NCBI GenBank assembly: GCA_946902985.2
Contig: OX336388.2
Location: forward strand, 120,257,894 to 120,321,893
Length of the DNA stretch: 64,000 nucleotides
Origin: Meconema thalassinum
Lineage: Eukaryota; Arthropoda; Insecta; Orthoptera; Tettigoniidae
Direction: 5' to 3'
Shown: positions 34,509 through 45,614 of the stretch, one piece after another
Layout of the letters: the number at the start of each line of letters is the position of its first letter
How positions within the stretch are numbered: position 1 is the stretch's first letter
The notes under the pieces: model-generated
What the model was told of the DNA's origin: nothing
The model's database searches: none
The model's input: only the letters and a program-made list of their open reading frames with translations
Translations under genes and position numbers: made by a program

Positions 34509-34511
34509 GTT

Positions 34512-35038
34512 TGGTTGGTTGGTTGGTTGGTTTCTTAGTTTAGGGGCTGCGACAACGCGGTCATGTAGCACCGTGTACTTTGGGTGTGTGTAGAATCTGT
34601 CTGATAACCGGTGTTAATTGTGATGACTGTGTTAGTGTGTGTTATGTGTTTTTAATTCAAGTAAGGACTGCAGACATTCAATTTTTCCAAGTAGTTCCTA
34701 ATTTTGCCACCAAACGCCACCGTCAACGACCAACTAGTTCAGAACTTAGTTACCAGATGCCACCGCAGTCGGCTCTTGACAACGAACGTAGGAACCTAAG
34801 AACGTTAGTCAAATGTTTAACCTATATATAATTTAACTTCACACAGGTGCAATTAGTGGAAGGTTCTTTAACAAGCCATAAATCTATGATATGGGACCGC
34901 CGGCTTTACTTCCCCTCCGAAGGAAGGCATACTGAGGGATTTTAACGTTCTTAAAATATCCGACGACTTCGGCCGGGTTTGAACCCGCGATCTTGGGCAT
35001 AGAAGATCAGCATGCTACCAACTACGCCACCGAAGCCG
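34512..35038 (-). repeat. tRNA-derived SINE, family A, inverted copy with 13-bp target duplication
   Basis: This is a full minus-strand copy of the 33-kb SINE: (GGTT)n tail at 34512-34530, then the body, then B and A boxes at 34972-35038. CTAAAAAAAAGTT duplicates flank it (34499-34511 and 35039-35051). The target is the A-rich tail of the preceding SINE, so it inserted later. Confidence 0.92.
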
Positions 35039-35342
35039 CTAAAAAAAAGTTGAAAAGTGTGAATGTGTTGAACTAGTTGGGCCCTACGCTGCTGCTAGCG
35101 CCAGTGCTTTGCTTGACACGCTGCAATACACAGTGGCACGGCCGCCACGAGGCCTTCTGCAAGGCTCCGTTCTATAGGAAAGGCCCTCTCTGTACAATAT
35201 CAAAACAATTCCTGAAACGTCTAAATTGGAAGTTTAACCGATAGGGGAAAATGTGACATATCTGGTTTTGAATTGGTTGAGGAACTTGAATCCTTTATTG
35301 AAAGAGCTTGAATCAGCAGAACCAATAAATGTTTTTCAACTT

Positions 35343-35735
35343 ATTAAACAGCTTGCCACGGTGGGTGAGTGGTTATAGTGTCGGGCTACCAACCCCAAGA
35401 TTGCAGGTTCGCCCCTGGCCATGGTAAGTGATTTTTGAAGGCGACAAAAATCACGATACTCATGTCATACGTTGTTGGCATGTTAAAGAACCCATTTGAA
35501 TTCAGTAGGCCGTGTTCAATGGCAAAATTAATCTCGGGATTTTCCGCCAACACAAAGTTCCTCCATTCTCTACTTGAAAGCGCTGTAGTGTCAAGGAGTT
35601 TAGATATCTAACCTCCTTGGCTTTCATAGCCTTCAAAGGAACGACGAAATTCGACATGCAAGCTACCCTCAGGGTAACAAAACTTGCACCAGGCATCCGA
35701 GGCCATACGATATTATTATTAGTATTATTAACTTA
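35343..35735 (+). repeat. tRNA-derived SINE, family B, TTA-rich tail
   Basis: Head: GCCACGGTGGGTGAGTGGTT and B-box GCAGGTTCGCCCCTGGCC. The body contains CATGTTAAAGAACCCATTTG and ends GAGGCCATACGATATTATTA. The end ...CCATACGAT followed by a simple repeat is shared with the SINE at 60853-61212. Confidence 0.75.
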
Positions 35736-36059
35736 TTAAGCAAAATGGTTGGCAGGATAATTGTATTACGGTACTGAAGGTGTGGTCAATTTTGGTAACC
35801 ATACCTGTCGCTAAAGGGAAGTGAGGTTTCAGTAAATTAAAACTTATAAAAACGTATTTACATTCAACCATATGTCAGGAGAGACCGTCAATTTAAACTA
35901 TAGAAAATAGTATTGCCCATAACTTAAATTATTCAGAATAAATTTTAAAAAATAAAAGTGCAAAAGCGATGAAGATGGTAATGTAGACGTTTTAGTTGTT
36001 TTTTCCCTTAATTTGTTTAAATTTTAAATGTAAATGATGCGACAAGGCAGTTGAAATAA

Positions 36060-37890
36060 ACCTTTTCAAGAAATATTTATTTTTGTTGTTTGAGTCTCCA
36101 TGCCTCCCTGTCCTGAGCTAATCGTTCCATCTCTACATAGCTACCACACCCTACATCTGAAGCAATCTGTTTAACATATTCTAACCTTGGTCTACCCCTA
36201 CAGTTCTTGTCCTCGACCCTTTCTTCCATAACTAAGCTTGCTATTCCTGGGTGTCTTAGTATGTGTCCTACCAACCTATCTCTTCTCTTCATTAGCAGTC
36301 GCCAGAAACATCTCTCCTCTCCCACTCGTCTTAATACCTCTTCATTTGTTACCCATCTACCCATCTGATCTTCATCCTTCTCCTGTAACACCACATTTCA
36401 AGCGCTTCAATTCTCCTCTTTTCTCCTGCACCAATAGTCCAAGTTTCACTTCCATATAGTGCCATGCGCCAGATAAAGGCTTTCAAAACGACTTCCTAAT
36501 ACCTAAATCTATTTTCGATGTCAACAGATTCCTTTTCTGTAAAAATGTCTTCTTTGCCTGAGCCAACCTTCTTTTTATATCCTCTTTGCTTCGTCCATCA
36601 CTGGTTGTCTTGCTTCCAAATTAACAGACGTCTCCTTCTCCCTTTAGCTTTTACCTGCCAATTTGATGTCCATAGAGGTTTCTGATTTATTTCGGCACCA
36701 TTCCAATATTCTTGTTTTACATTTATTGAATTTCATCATGAGTCCATACCATTCAAAAACTCATTCAAATCCTCCGGCGTGTCGGCCAAGATGACGATGT
36801 CATCAGCAAATCTCAGAGTTGAAATTATTTCTCCTTGAATCGTCACTCCCACATTACATTTTTCTCCAATTTCCTTCATTGTTTGTTCAATGTAAAGATT
36901 GAAAAGTATGGGTGATAAGTTGCAGCCTTGCCTTACACCTTTCTGAATACCAGCTTCTCTCTCATGTTCTTCAGCTCGAATGACTGCTGTCTGGTTTCTG
37001 TATAGATTGTAGATCACCCTCCTATCCCTGTACTTTATTCCAATAGATTTCAAAATGTCAAACAAAGCCCAATCGACGTTATCAAAAGCCTTTTCTAAGT
37101 CTATAAATGCCACAGCTTCCCTTGTTCGAACATTTCTCCTGAAACCAAACTGGTCTTCACCCAACTCCGCTTCTATGTGGCTTTCCATCCTCTTGTAAAT
37201 TATTCTAGACAGGATCTTTGAAGCATGAGTAATCAAGCTGATTATACGGTAATCTTCACTTCTGTCAGCTCCTACTTTCTTCGTTATAGGGATGATAACA
37301 TTCTTCTTGAAATCAGGGGGTACCTCACCTGTCTCATAAATCCTACACACCAAGTGATATAACCTGACCAGACCATCATCTACTATGCAGCGTAGCAACT
37401 CAATCGGTATATCATCTATGCCTGGTGCTTTGTTCCTGCTTAAGTCTTCCAATGCTCTGTCAAATTCTGATCTCAATATTAAATCTCCTTCCGCATCCTC
37501 ATTAATTACCTCTTCCCCTTCCATTGCATGACTCTCAATCTCCTTTCCCTTATACAAACACTCTATGTAAGCTTTCCATCTCTCAACCTTTTCTTCCCTA
37601 TCCGTTAGAGGCTTTCCATCTGTGTCCTTAATACTACAGCACTACTTTTCCCCAAAAGTATTCTTAATCCTTCGATAAGCTGTATCTACTTTTCCTGATT
37701 ACATACAATTTTCTATACCTGCACATTTCTCCTTCAACCATTCTTCTTTTGCTTCCTTGCACTTCTTGTTAACCTCATTTCTCAGACGTCTGTATTCTGC
37801 TTTCCCCTTTTCATCTCTTACATTCTTGTGTTTCTTTTTACTGTTATTGTTTCTCACCCACTCGAGTATCCTACTGATCTTTTGGAGGTG
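36060..37890 (-). pseudogene. RTE-type LINE relic (copy 2), longer
   Basis: Minus strand from about 37890. A Lys/Glu-rich linker is followed by LSRNKAPGIDDIPIELLR, VIIPITKKVGADRSEDYR, EDQFGFRRN, FIDLEKAFDNVDW, VRQGCNLSPILFNLYIEQ and LRFADDIVILADTPEDLN (catalytic box near 36790-36800). A frameshifted tail follows with EEVLRRVGEERCFWRLL and RHPGIASLVMEERVED. The linker has stops near 37700 and 37655. It is the same family as copy 1, but longer at the 5' side and still 5'-truncated (no endonuclease). The 273-codon open piece at 36736-37557 is the best-preserved RT part. Confidence 0.88.
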
Positions 37891-38113
37891 TGAGTTACAA
37901 ATATGTAAAGAAATGTATGTTATATATAGTCTCTATGTGAATCGCTAAATGCAGAAAGGGAACAAGTCCACTTTGACATATTTTAGGGAAATGACAAAAA
38001 ACTATTTTACGTCCATGGGGTACTTGCTATTATCTTTGTGGATATCTCTGTCTGTTAGGTAGTCAGCCCGCCGAGATATTAAAAAGCATATTATCTGAAT
38101 GATTTTCCATGGA

Positions 38114-39030
38114 AGTAGTATAGGCGTAGGTATGGGACAGCCAATTAAGTGTGGTCAAAAGTGACCATTAAATTTTTATTAAAAAATAATGGATAAAGTG
38201 ACCATTAAAATTCTATTTTAAAAAATAATGGATAAAGTGACCATTAAAATTCTATTTTAAAAAATAATGGATAAAGTGACCATAAAATTCTATTAAAAAT
38301 AATGGATAAAGTGACCATTAAAATTCTATTAAAAATAATGGATAAAGTGACCATTAAAATTATATTAAAAATAATGGATAAAGTGACCTTAAACACAATT
38401 AAAAAATTATCGATCAAACATATGGTTATTTGTAACCATTACAAATCTTCCAAACAATTATGGTTATAAGTAACCATAAAATTCAACCATAATATTATGG
38501 TTGAAATTAACCATAAAAGGTAAACAATATTTCGTATTACTTTATGGCAGAACGTAACCATAAAAACAATTAAAATTATGGTTAAAAATAACCTCTAACT
38601 TGCCAGAATTTTTTCTAAATTCTGGTTAAAAGTAACCATTAAACTTAACAAAAAATTAACCAAGATAATTATGGTTAAAGGTATCCATCAAACAAAATCA
38701 AAAGTTATGGTTATTCTATCTATAAAAATCAGCCGTAAAAAGTTATGGTTAACGTATCCATAAAATTACCAATGTTATTTTTAATAAAATATGGTTAAAA
38801 ATAACCATAAATATGACTCTAATATATAAATGACAAAGTTATGCTTACCTCCACCTATAAAACGTAACACAAATTTATCCTACAGACACCTAAAATAATG
38901 GCTAAAATTACCAGTAAATTTTTAAAAGAATTAAGGATAGAATAATGGTTAAAACAAGGCTAAAATTATCAGTTACTTTTTTTAGAAATTAGGGGAAGAA
39001 TAATGGTTTAAACAAGGGTATAAATAGCTA
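38114..39030 (+). repeat. Polinton left terminal inverted repeat
   Basis: The outer ~280 bp consist of tandem units of about 45 bp (GGATAAAGTGACCATTAAAA plus a T/A spacer). The inner part is an irregular series of short dyads, TGGTTA-n-TAACCA, roughly every 50 bp. It pairs with 53535-54452. The inner border is approximate. Confidence 0.9.
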
Positions 39031-39055
39031 TAAAATATTATGTGCACTATTATAT

Positions 39056-42000
39056 TTAGTACCCCCAAGGATGTGTATCAATTATGTTGTCTTCTTCTTC
39101 CAGGATCCTACGCTTGTCGTAGTCGATTTTAAATTCTTTGGCAATATTTTTATTTACAAGGCTTTTTGTTTTCTTGTCTCTTGTTATCATCTTATTGCTT
39201 ATAACAACTTTATCTTTAGAACCTCCTATTAATTCTTTAATTGTGTTTATGTTGAGTATTTTAGCATTCGCGTGGTTGAGAGTAAATCCTTTAATTTTGG
39301 TAACCTGTTTGTCTTTATATGTTTCGTACGCTTAACTCTTAGGACCTGTGCTTATCCATTCAGTACCATGATCATATTTGCCAAATTCGTCAGTCCATTC
39401 ACCAAGCATACAACCGGTTTGTACGGTATTTGTTTCATCATCTATGTAAACAACACTATCAGTGTCATAATAAACTACTGCCTTACCTAATCTATCAAGC
39501 ATGTTGTATAACCTTATTCTCGCATTGGAAGTGGTGAAGGCTGATATAAATATGTTGGTATTTGTGCTGTTTTCCACATAGAAATCATTGTAGTGGTATG
39601 TTACCTCAACTACTTCATCATTGATATAAACCACATTAGTTATTTCTATCTTATCATCTAATAACAATTTGTACCACCTCTTAGGGTCATTAATGAACTC
39701 TGTTTGTGACAAGTTTTGCCTCTGACCGAACTTTCCCCAAAGAGAATTTAAGCATATTTTAGCAACAGCTCGCTTACCTGAATTAGGAGTTATATTATCT
39801 ATATCAAGCTTGATGCCTTGCTTTTTCTTGATAACCCTTGCGTATTCTTTTTTGGACTTGTAATCATCATCCCAAGGACTAGTTTCTAGCTTAATTTTCA
39901 TAAACGTTTTAATGTAGTCCCTGAAAAGCTTATTACTTTTCTTTTTAAAATTCCATACTTCATAAACTTCTACTATTTTGTAGCCTTTCTCTAGAGCTTT
40001 ATTAAGTTCGATTGTAGTCCAAGTTCCAAGAAGCGCCCTTTCTTTATCACTGTGGTTACAAGGTCCTACCTTTTCTTTCGCACATTTCCCACACAGAGAG
40101 AACATCAGCTTATCTAACTTTACAGGAAGGACTGTATGATAAAGACCTTTTGGAGGAAGAACTTTACATTTAACTAAACTAAACCAGTCGGTATTGTATT
40201 TTTCTGGCTTAAATATTTTAGCAGGGTGCCCTACAGGGTACATGTCGTAAAACATGACTGTTGGGTATAAACTGCATATATCTATATATCTCAGCTTTTT
40301 TCCAGAAACTTTTAACTTTGAGGCGTTTGTCCTACCACCGAAGAATGCGTCCCTGGGGTTTAGAGGTTCTACAACATCTTTTGTTTTGTTTAGGCTTTCA
40401 TTATAAGCTTTAGAGTTTTTCCATTTACAGCTCCACATCTCTACAACCTTGTACCCGGCATTTTTAAGAGCTTGTGTTCGCTCTATAGTTTTTGTAAGCA
40501 AGTCATCCATAGTTTCATTGTTTACATTGTTGATAGTATCGCCTGAGTAGCAGTCAGGACAACCATGCCAAAAACAACCATGATACTGGTACACAGTTTT
40601 AGTCTTATAGTCGTACCCATCAACTTTGGCTCTACAAATTGTGACCTCGCCACCGTTTAATGCGTGTAGAACATTAGGGAACGAACTTAACCATGCTATA
40701 GACTCCTTACTGAACATTTCCTTTTTTTGCTCTTTGACTACAGCAATCGTGTCTTCTTTAAGGAATTTTGACCTGTAAATTGCCATACAAACACTGGCTA
40801 TAGTTATGTATTGGAAGGGGTCTATATTTGCTATTTCTAAAAATGACTGTCTAAAGGCGAGGCAACCTCGCAGTATTATATCCACATCTGAATGACAATA
40901 TTCGGCTAATTCCTTCTTAAAGTCAAACACGTAATTTTCCTTTACTTCCTCAGCGTGCCATTCCAGGAATGCTTTTCTGCTATCAGGTTTCATTGTATCA
41001 ACACCATAGTATTTCGTAGCTGGAATCGGCCCTACGTAATTCTGATTTACGGCCTTGTTGAAAAAGTGTGGAAAGTAACCCTTTTTAAGTTCTTTTAATC
41101 CAAATGTTTTGGGAAAGGATGCGAGACCTCCTTGGATAAAGTTTATGCTGTCAATTATTCTGAGCCTTAGGGCTGTTATTTTGAGCTCCATAATTTTAGA
41201 CCCTTGGTAAATAGTTTTAATATTAATGCCATTATTGAGGCAATATTGTAAAATGAAATTTGCATCATAACCTTTTGCATTGTGTGCTATACACGTAAAA
41301 CCTTTGTGGTTGTCTGGTATTAGCCACTGACAAAATTCGTAATTTTTTAGGAAAGCCCGACTAACACCATTAAAGTCATAAATGGATACAAAGTTTGGCG
41401 TGTGTACGCCGGTGTCTTGTTCAGCTTCGTAATCGAAAAAGTAGTATTTTTCCGTGTAAGTGCATCTTTTATGTTGCTTCTCTGCCGTTTCATTACAAAC
41501 ACAGTCTTCCATACAGTATCCCCCACGGTTTTTCCTTTCTTGCATATAACATTGGTGCTGAGCTGTCTTTACGTACTGTTGGCAATTCCAACACCTAGAG
41601 TACCCACACCTGTGGTTGTTTATTTTTACACATTTACCATTGCATGTTAGACACTTGAGTTTTATTGAACAGGCAACTTCCTTTGCACATTTCTCACATT
41701 CAGTAAGTACAGTTTCGTGTAGGTTGTTGTAGTAAAACGTGTTTTCATTTTCTTTTTTGCACTCGCTTTTACATTCTGTGCACTTCAATTCGACCGCGTA
41801 TTTTACAAATGTTTCACATTTCCTACACTAGGCAAAGGAGCCACCTAAATGTTCGATATTTATCCTAGGGCATATTTTGTTGCAGATATTGCACTTGTAA
41901 GCTGCCTCACACACTCTCTCATGGTTATCAACGCAATCTTTACCAAAACAATATCTATTGCACTTTTTACAGAATACTCTGGGTCGCATACCTTCTGGGA

Positions 42001-43366
42001 AATCATGTTTTGGGCACAAACACAAATTACACACATCTTTTTTACACGAGTGTTTGTCCTGATGATCGTAAGGTATATCACATTTTTTGCAGTAATATGA
42101 ACTTCCATAAAAACCTCGTATATTATTAATGGAATCATAATGGTCGTTATGCAAGTACAAATAAATTGTTATCGCGTCATTTACACCCGAGGCTTGGATT
42201 ACCTTGTTAAAATGGGCAGCCGAAACAACTTTAATCCGAACATTCAAGAGATATGCAACACTTCTAATATCGTCTAAACTAAACCCATCTTCACAGTTCA
42301 TTCCGAATCTTGTGCATAACTCTTTTGCTAATTCTTCCTGCAGGCCACGTCCTTTCCTAATGTAGGTAATTTCATTATCAGTTAATGTCCTGTCAAGTAT
42401 ATTTCTAGTTTTATAGGTTAGGGCTGTGATTATTGCTCTTGCACCGCACAGGTTATCGGTGTTGGTTATTTTGTTTATGCTTCTTTTAGCCATAACATCT
42501 TTAGCAATATTGACTATTTTCTTACCCTTTGCTCCTTTGCCTCTGGGTATTTTGTAGACCTCGAAGTAAAAGGTGGTATTATTTATATCTACATTTTCAT
42601 TAGATGTTATTATTCTTTCAATTTGGTCAAGTAGATGTGAAGCATTGACTTTTATTTTCTTTTTTGACGAAATCATATGGTTAAAATCATTATTTTCTGC
42701 AACTACTTTCATCTGATCACCTGGCTTAAAATCAGTTAGTTTTCTTACTTCTTTTATGGCTGCATGCACACCTTTTCTGACCGCTTTCATTTGTTCTATT
42801 GGTTTTCCTCGCAAATCTTTTATGTGTATAGTATAAGCTGTCTGCCATACGTTAAACGTTTTGTGCAGTACAGTACGAACACCTTGATGAATTTCGAAAG
42901 GTGACTTTTTAGCTACTGTTTCATTAAATATATTTTTCTTAAAAGGAAAAATTTGGCCCAATTTTTGCTTCACAACTTTTAAGTCCTTAGATTGAACAGG
43001 TTTTGGTTCCTTTTTGATTTCAAAAAGGTCTTGATCGAATCCAAAATGCCTGATTTTGTCCAAACGTTCCTTTTCTTCCGCTATCAAATTTAGCAACCCT
43101 TTCTTTGAATGAATTACTGAGTAGCCGTTAATTTTGTTTTCTCTGGCGACTTGTTTTAGTTCACGAACGCTCTTCTTAGGCAGCTCTGATTCTTGATACG
43201 TAAACAAAGCACTATCTGCAGCATTACTCGAAGCACTGTTTACAGCTTCAAGAAGAGCAGCCTTCTTCATCTTGTATAGTCCTTTTAGTTTGAGTTCCTT
43301 TGCTAGAACCCTTAGTTCTTGTACAGTTGCACCGGTTCGGTGCATAATATTTTGTTTCAAATCCAT
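39056..43366 (-). pseudogene. Polinton protein-primed DNA polymerase B, two in-frame stops
   Basis: One frame of ~1436 codons. The N-terminal ~100 residues hold two SAP/Rho-N-like repeats. Around residues 310-440 an OTU-like cysteine protease is suggested by LCGARAIITAL (Cys) and YLHNDHYDSI (His). Several CxxC zinc clusters follow. The exonuclease shows FDYEAEQD (Exo I), HNAKGYDANFI (Exo II) and YCHSDVDII (Exo III). YHGCFWHGCPDC marks the nuclease-like insertion seen in Maverick polymerases. The polymerase has YIDICSLYP (motif A), LNSLWGKFG (B) and YYDTDSVVY (C), all key residues intact. TAG at 41828-41830 cuts it before the exonuclease and TAA at 39332-39334 removes the last ~92 codons. Length is within the group's range. 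It would replicate the element from a terminal protein. Confidence 0.93.
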
Positions 43367-43715
43367 TTATTATATAACTTTTTAAAATTAAAAATTTCAT
43401 TTTTTTAAATAAAATAATTATAAGACATCACTTTTATGGCAAGTCGTTGTTGGAAACCAGTCTACCCTAATTAATTGGTAGACTGGTGTTAGAATGGCAG
43501 GGTGCATCTGGAATTGTTTGGATATGAAGGTGAATACTTTAAACAGCGTCAAATTTTTTGTATGAATAAATGAACAGAATAATTACATTTTGCATTATAA
43601 TTGTTGCCCTAACAAAGGTTCAATTAGAAATAATATCTCATGAAAATCAGAATCAATTTGCTATCAACTATCTGCGTAATTTTGGATACTTGACTTTTTT
43701 TTATATAGGTAATAA

Positions 43716-44033
43716 ATGGAAGTAAATCAATTTCTCAAGACGCTCAACAGCATCAACGAACAAAAGACGTTTAAAAAGCTCAGTGAGTTAGAAATAGGGA
43801 ACGAATACCTTATAACGAATGCAGAAGGTATAAATACAAAATATGGAAATAAAACTTTTCAAGAACTTGATAGTGAATTTAAGGTTATATTGCCTGACAA
43901 ATACAACAAGGTGCTAAGTTGTGGAAAGGAAAAAAAGAAAATGATAGGCCTGAAAATGATATATAAAGGCACAAAAGAAGTCTATGGTGGTTGCAAAGCG
44001 CACAATCTTGAATTCTTTTTAAAAAAATCTTAA
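43716..44033 (+). CDS. small Polinton protein, possible OB-fold (105 aa)
   Basis: The pattern is a helix, then KLSELEIGNEYLITNAEGIN, TKYGNKTFQEL, FKVILPDKYNKV and LKMIYKGTKE, alternating strands with a conserved Tyr-Gly turn. I recognise this as a small protein recurrent in insect Mavericks. The layout looks like a single OB-fold and could bind single-stranded DNA, but that is inference. The ATG follows a TATATA-rich leader at 43702. It is transcribed divergently from PolB. The ORF is intact. A 349-bp AT-rich intergenic region lies before it. Confidence 0.6.
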   Translation: MEVNQFLKTLNSINEQKTFKKLSELEIGNEYLITNAEGINTKYGNKTFQELDSEFKVILPDKYNKVLSCGKEKKKMIGLKMIYKGTKEVYGGCKAHNLEFFLKKS

Positions 44034-44114
44034 ATTTTCGTAACACCCCGACAAATTTTAAGTAGAAAATTTATGGTTTGAATGGTTACTAACCATTAAA
44101 ATCAAATACCAAAA

Positions 44115-44306
44115 TTAACGTAAAATTAAGAATTCCTTCGTAGCTTTATGAAAATTGTAACAGCTATCTATGTCATCACCATTAAGTTCAAAAAGATAAT
44201 CTATACTATCCTCAGACAACTGATTTATAAATACTTCTACATCTTCAGTAGGATGTAGTAAACACAGGAAGAAAGAAAGGGTTATTCGCTTTACTCGGGC
44301 GTCCAT
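44115..44306 (-). CDS. small Polinton ORF, 63 aa, unknown
   Basis: An open frame just downstream (18 bp) of the integrase stop, same strand. The N-terminus is basic (MDARVKRIT) and hydrophobic (LSFFLCLLHP); the rest is acidic (DSIDYLFELNGDDIDSC). I do not recognise a family. It may be a real accessory gene or a chance ORF. Confidence 0.35.
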   Translation of the reverse strand: MDARVKRITLSFFLCLLHPTEDVEVFINQLSEDSIDYLFELNGDDIDSCYNFHKATKEFLILR

Positions 44307-44323
44307 TTATATATACAGAAATA

Positions 44324-45382
44324 TTATAATATAACATTTTCTTTATTAACCCAGCTATTGTGAGAATTATCAAAACCCAACCATTTGACATATACCCGAT
44401 TTCCTTTCTTTCTTAAAACTTTTTCAACAATGTATGCCTCTGGATACTTTGTTTTCTGTAATTCTTGCTCATAAAAGTTCCCCTTTATTTCTTCCGCATT
44501 TACATCTTTCAATTTGTACGTAATAGGGTCGGAATAAACGATATCTTTTATTTCAAATATTTCAGTCGACCAATTTCCTGTGTATCCTTTTTCGAATATA
44601 CCTTTTAGTTTACTAATTCTGACTTGATCACCAACTTTAAATTTCGCTTTTTCTTCCGCTCCTACGCTTACAGTGTAAACAGTTTTCAACAAATGTTCTT
44701 CATTAGCTTTGTTTACGTTTTTTGGCTTCATATTTATAGTTGTGTGCGTCGTATTATTGTAGCCATTAATTAACTTTGGTAAAATGCCAACCCAGCAGTA
44801 GTTTCCTTGAATATCAAACTGCTTCCACATTTTCTCTTTTAAGGTCCTATTGAATCGTTCTACAACTGAAGCTTTTACTTCAGTAAAAGTCGAATAATGA
44901 TTGATATTAAATGTTTTCATCAATTTTGAAAATTCTTTATTGTAAAATTCTTTACCGTTGTCTGTTTGAAGATTTTTGGGTTTTCTGTTTTTTAAAATAC
45001 CATCAAACGCTTCAGCAACACTTTTACCCGTTTTATCTTTGACTGGTACACCCCAGGCATACTTTGAAAATACATCAATGACTGTTAACAAATACTTGTA
45101 GCCTTTATTAAGCTTCGATATCCCCTTTATTTTTCCAGAGTCCATTTCTACCAAATCCGCTTGCCAAATGTCATCAATGCCGTGAGTTGTAACCCTCCTT
45201 CTCGGAAAATTCTTCCTCATGGGTTTATGAATTTCGTTTATAATTTCCTCCCGAATGCTAACGGGTGGTTCTCTAATTTGGGTAGAACCCCCTATTTCTA
45301 CACTCTCATTAACTTTTTTTTTCAAACCTGCTTTTCTTACTCCCACACTCGGAACATAAACCTTCGATTCTAGTTCGACCAT
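44324..45382 (-). CDS. Polinton integrase (retroviral-type DDE) with C-terminal chromodomain
   Basis: 352 residues, uninterrupted. The rve core at about 60-215 shows WQADLVEMD (first Asp), LLTVIDVFSKYAWG, LQTDNGKEF (second Asp) and VVERFNRTLK (catalytic Glu), then the MWKQ region and GYNNTTHTTI. An SH3-like stretch KFKVGDQVRISKLKGIFEKG follows, and a chromodomain AYIVEKVLRKKGNRVYVKWL ends the protein. The N-terminal zinc (HHCC) part found in longer relatives is reduced here; the first ~60 residues are basic and lack an obvious HHCC set. Integrase joins the AG...CT ends to target DNA with a 6-bp stagger, which fits the CATGGA duplication. The chromodomain may steer insertion to marked chromatin. 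Confidence 0.95.
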   Translation of the reverse strand: MVELESKVYVPSVGVRKAGLKKKVNESVEIGGSTQIREPPVSIREEIINEIHKPMRKNFPRRRVTTHGIDDIWQADLVEMDSGKIKGISKLNKGYKYLLTVIDVFSKYAWGVPVKDKTGKSVAEAFDGILKNRKPKNLQTDNGKEFYNKEFSKLMKTFNINHYSTFTEVKASVVERFNRTLKEKMWKQFDIQGNYCWVGILPKLINGYNNTTHTTINMKPKNVNKANEEHLLKTVYTVSVGAEEKAKFKVGDQVRISKLKGIFEKGYTGNWSTEIFEIKDIVYSDPITYKLKDVNAEEIKGNFYEQELQKTKYPEAYIVEKVLRKKGNRVYVKWLGFDNSHNSWVNKENVIL

Positions 45383-45614
45383 TTTTTGACGAAAGGGTGT
45401 GAGGATGCAGTGTTTGAGTAAACGTTTTGCACTTTAAACACCAAATGTGATTATTCATTTATTAACTAATTAATTAATTAAAATTAATTATAAAATAAGC
45501 ATTGTTTTACTCAGACACCCAACATTGAAGAACGCAAACTAACTTACAAGAAACAAGGGTCTACCCTTTGTTGAGGAAATTAACTTTTTTATATTTATAT
45601 TTTATATATAATAA

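Noticed and set aside
39332..43366. Two separate Polinton genes (818 and 512 codons)
   Set aside because: Both are in the same frame, separated only by a TAG codon and 13 further in-frame codons before the next ATG; the conserved order belongs to one polymerase gene. The frame also continues after the TAA at 39332.
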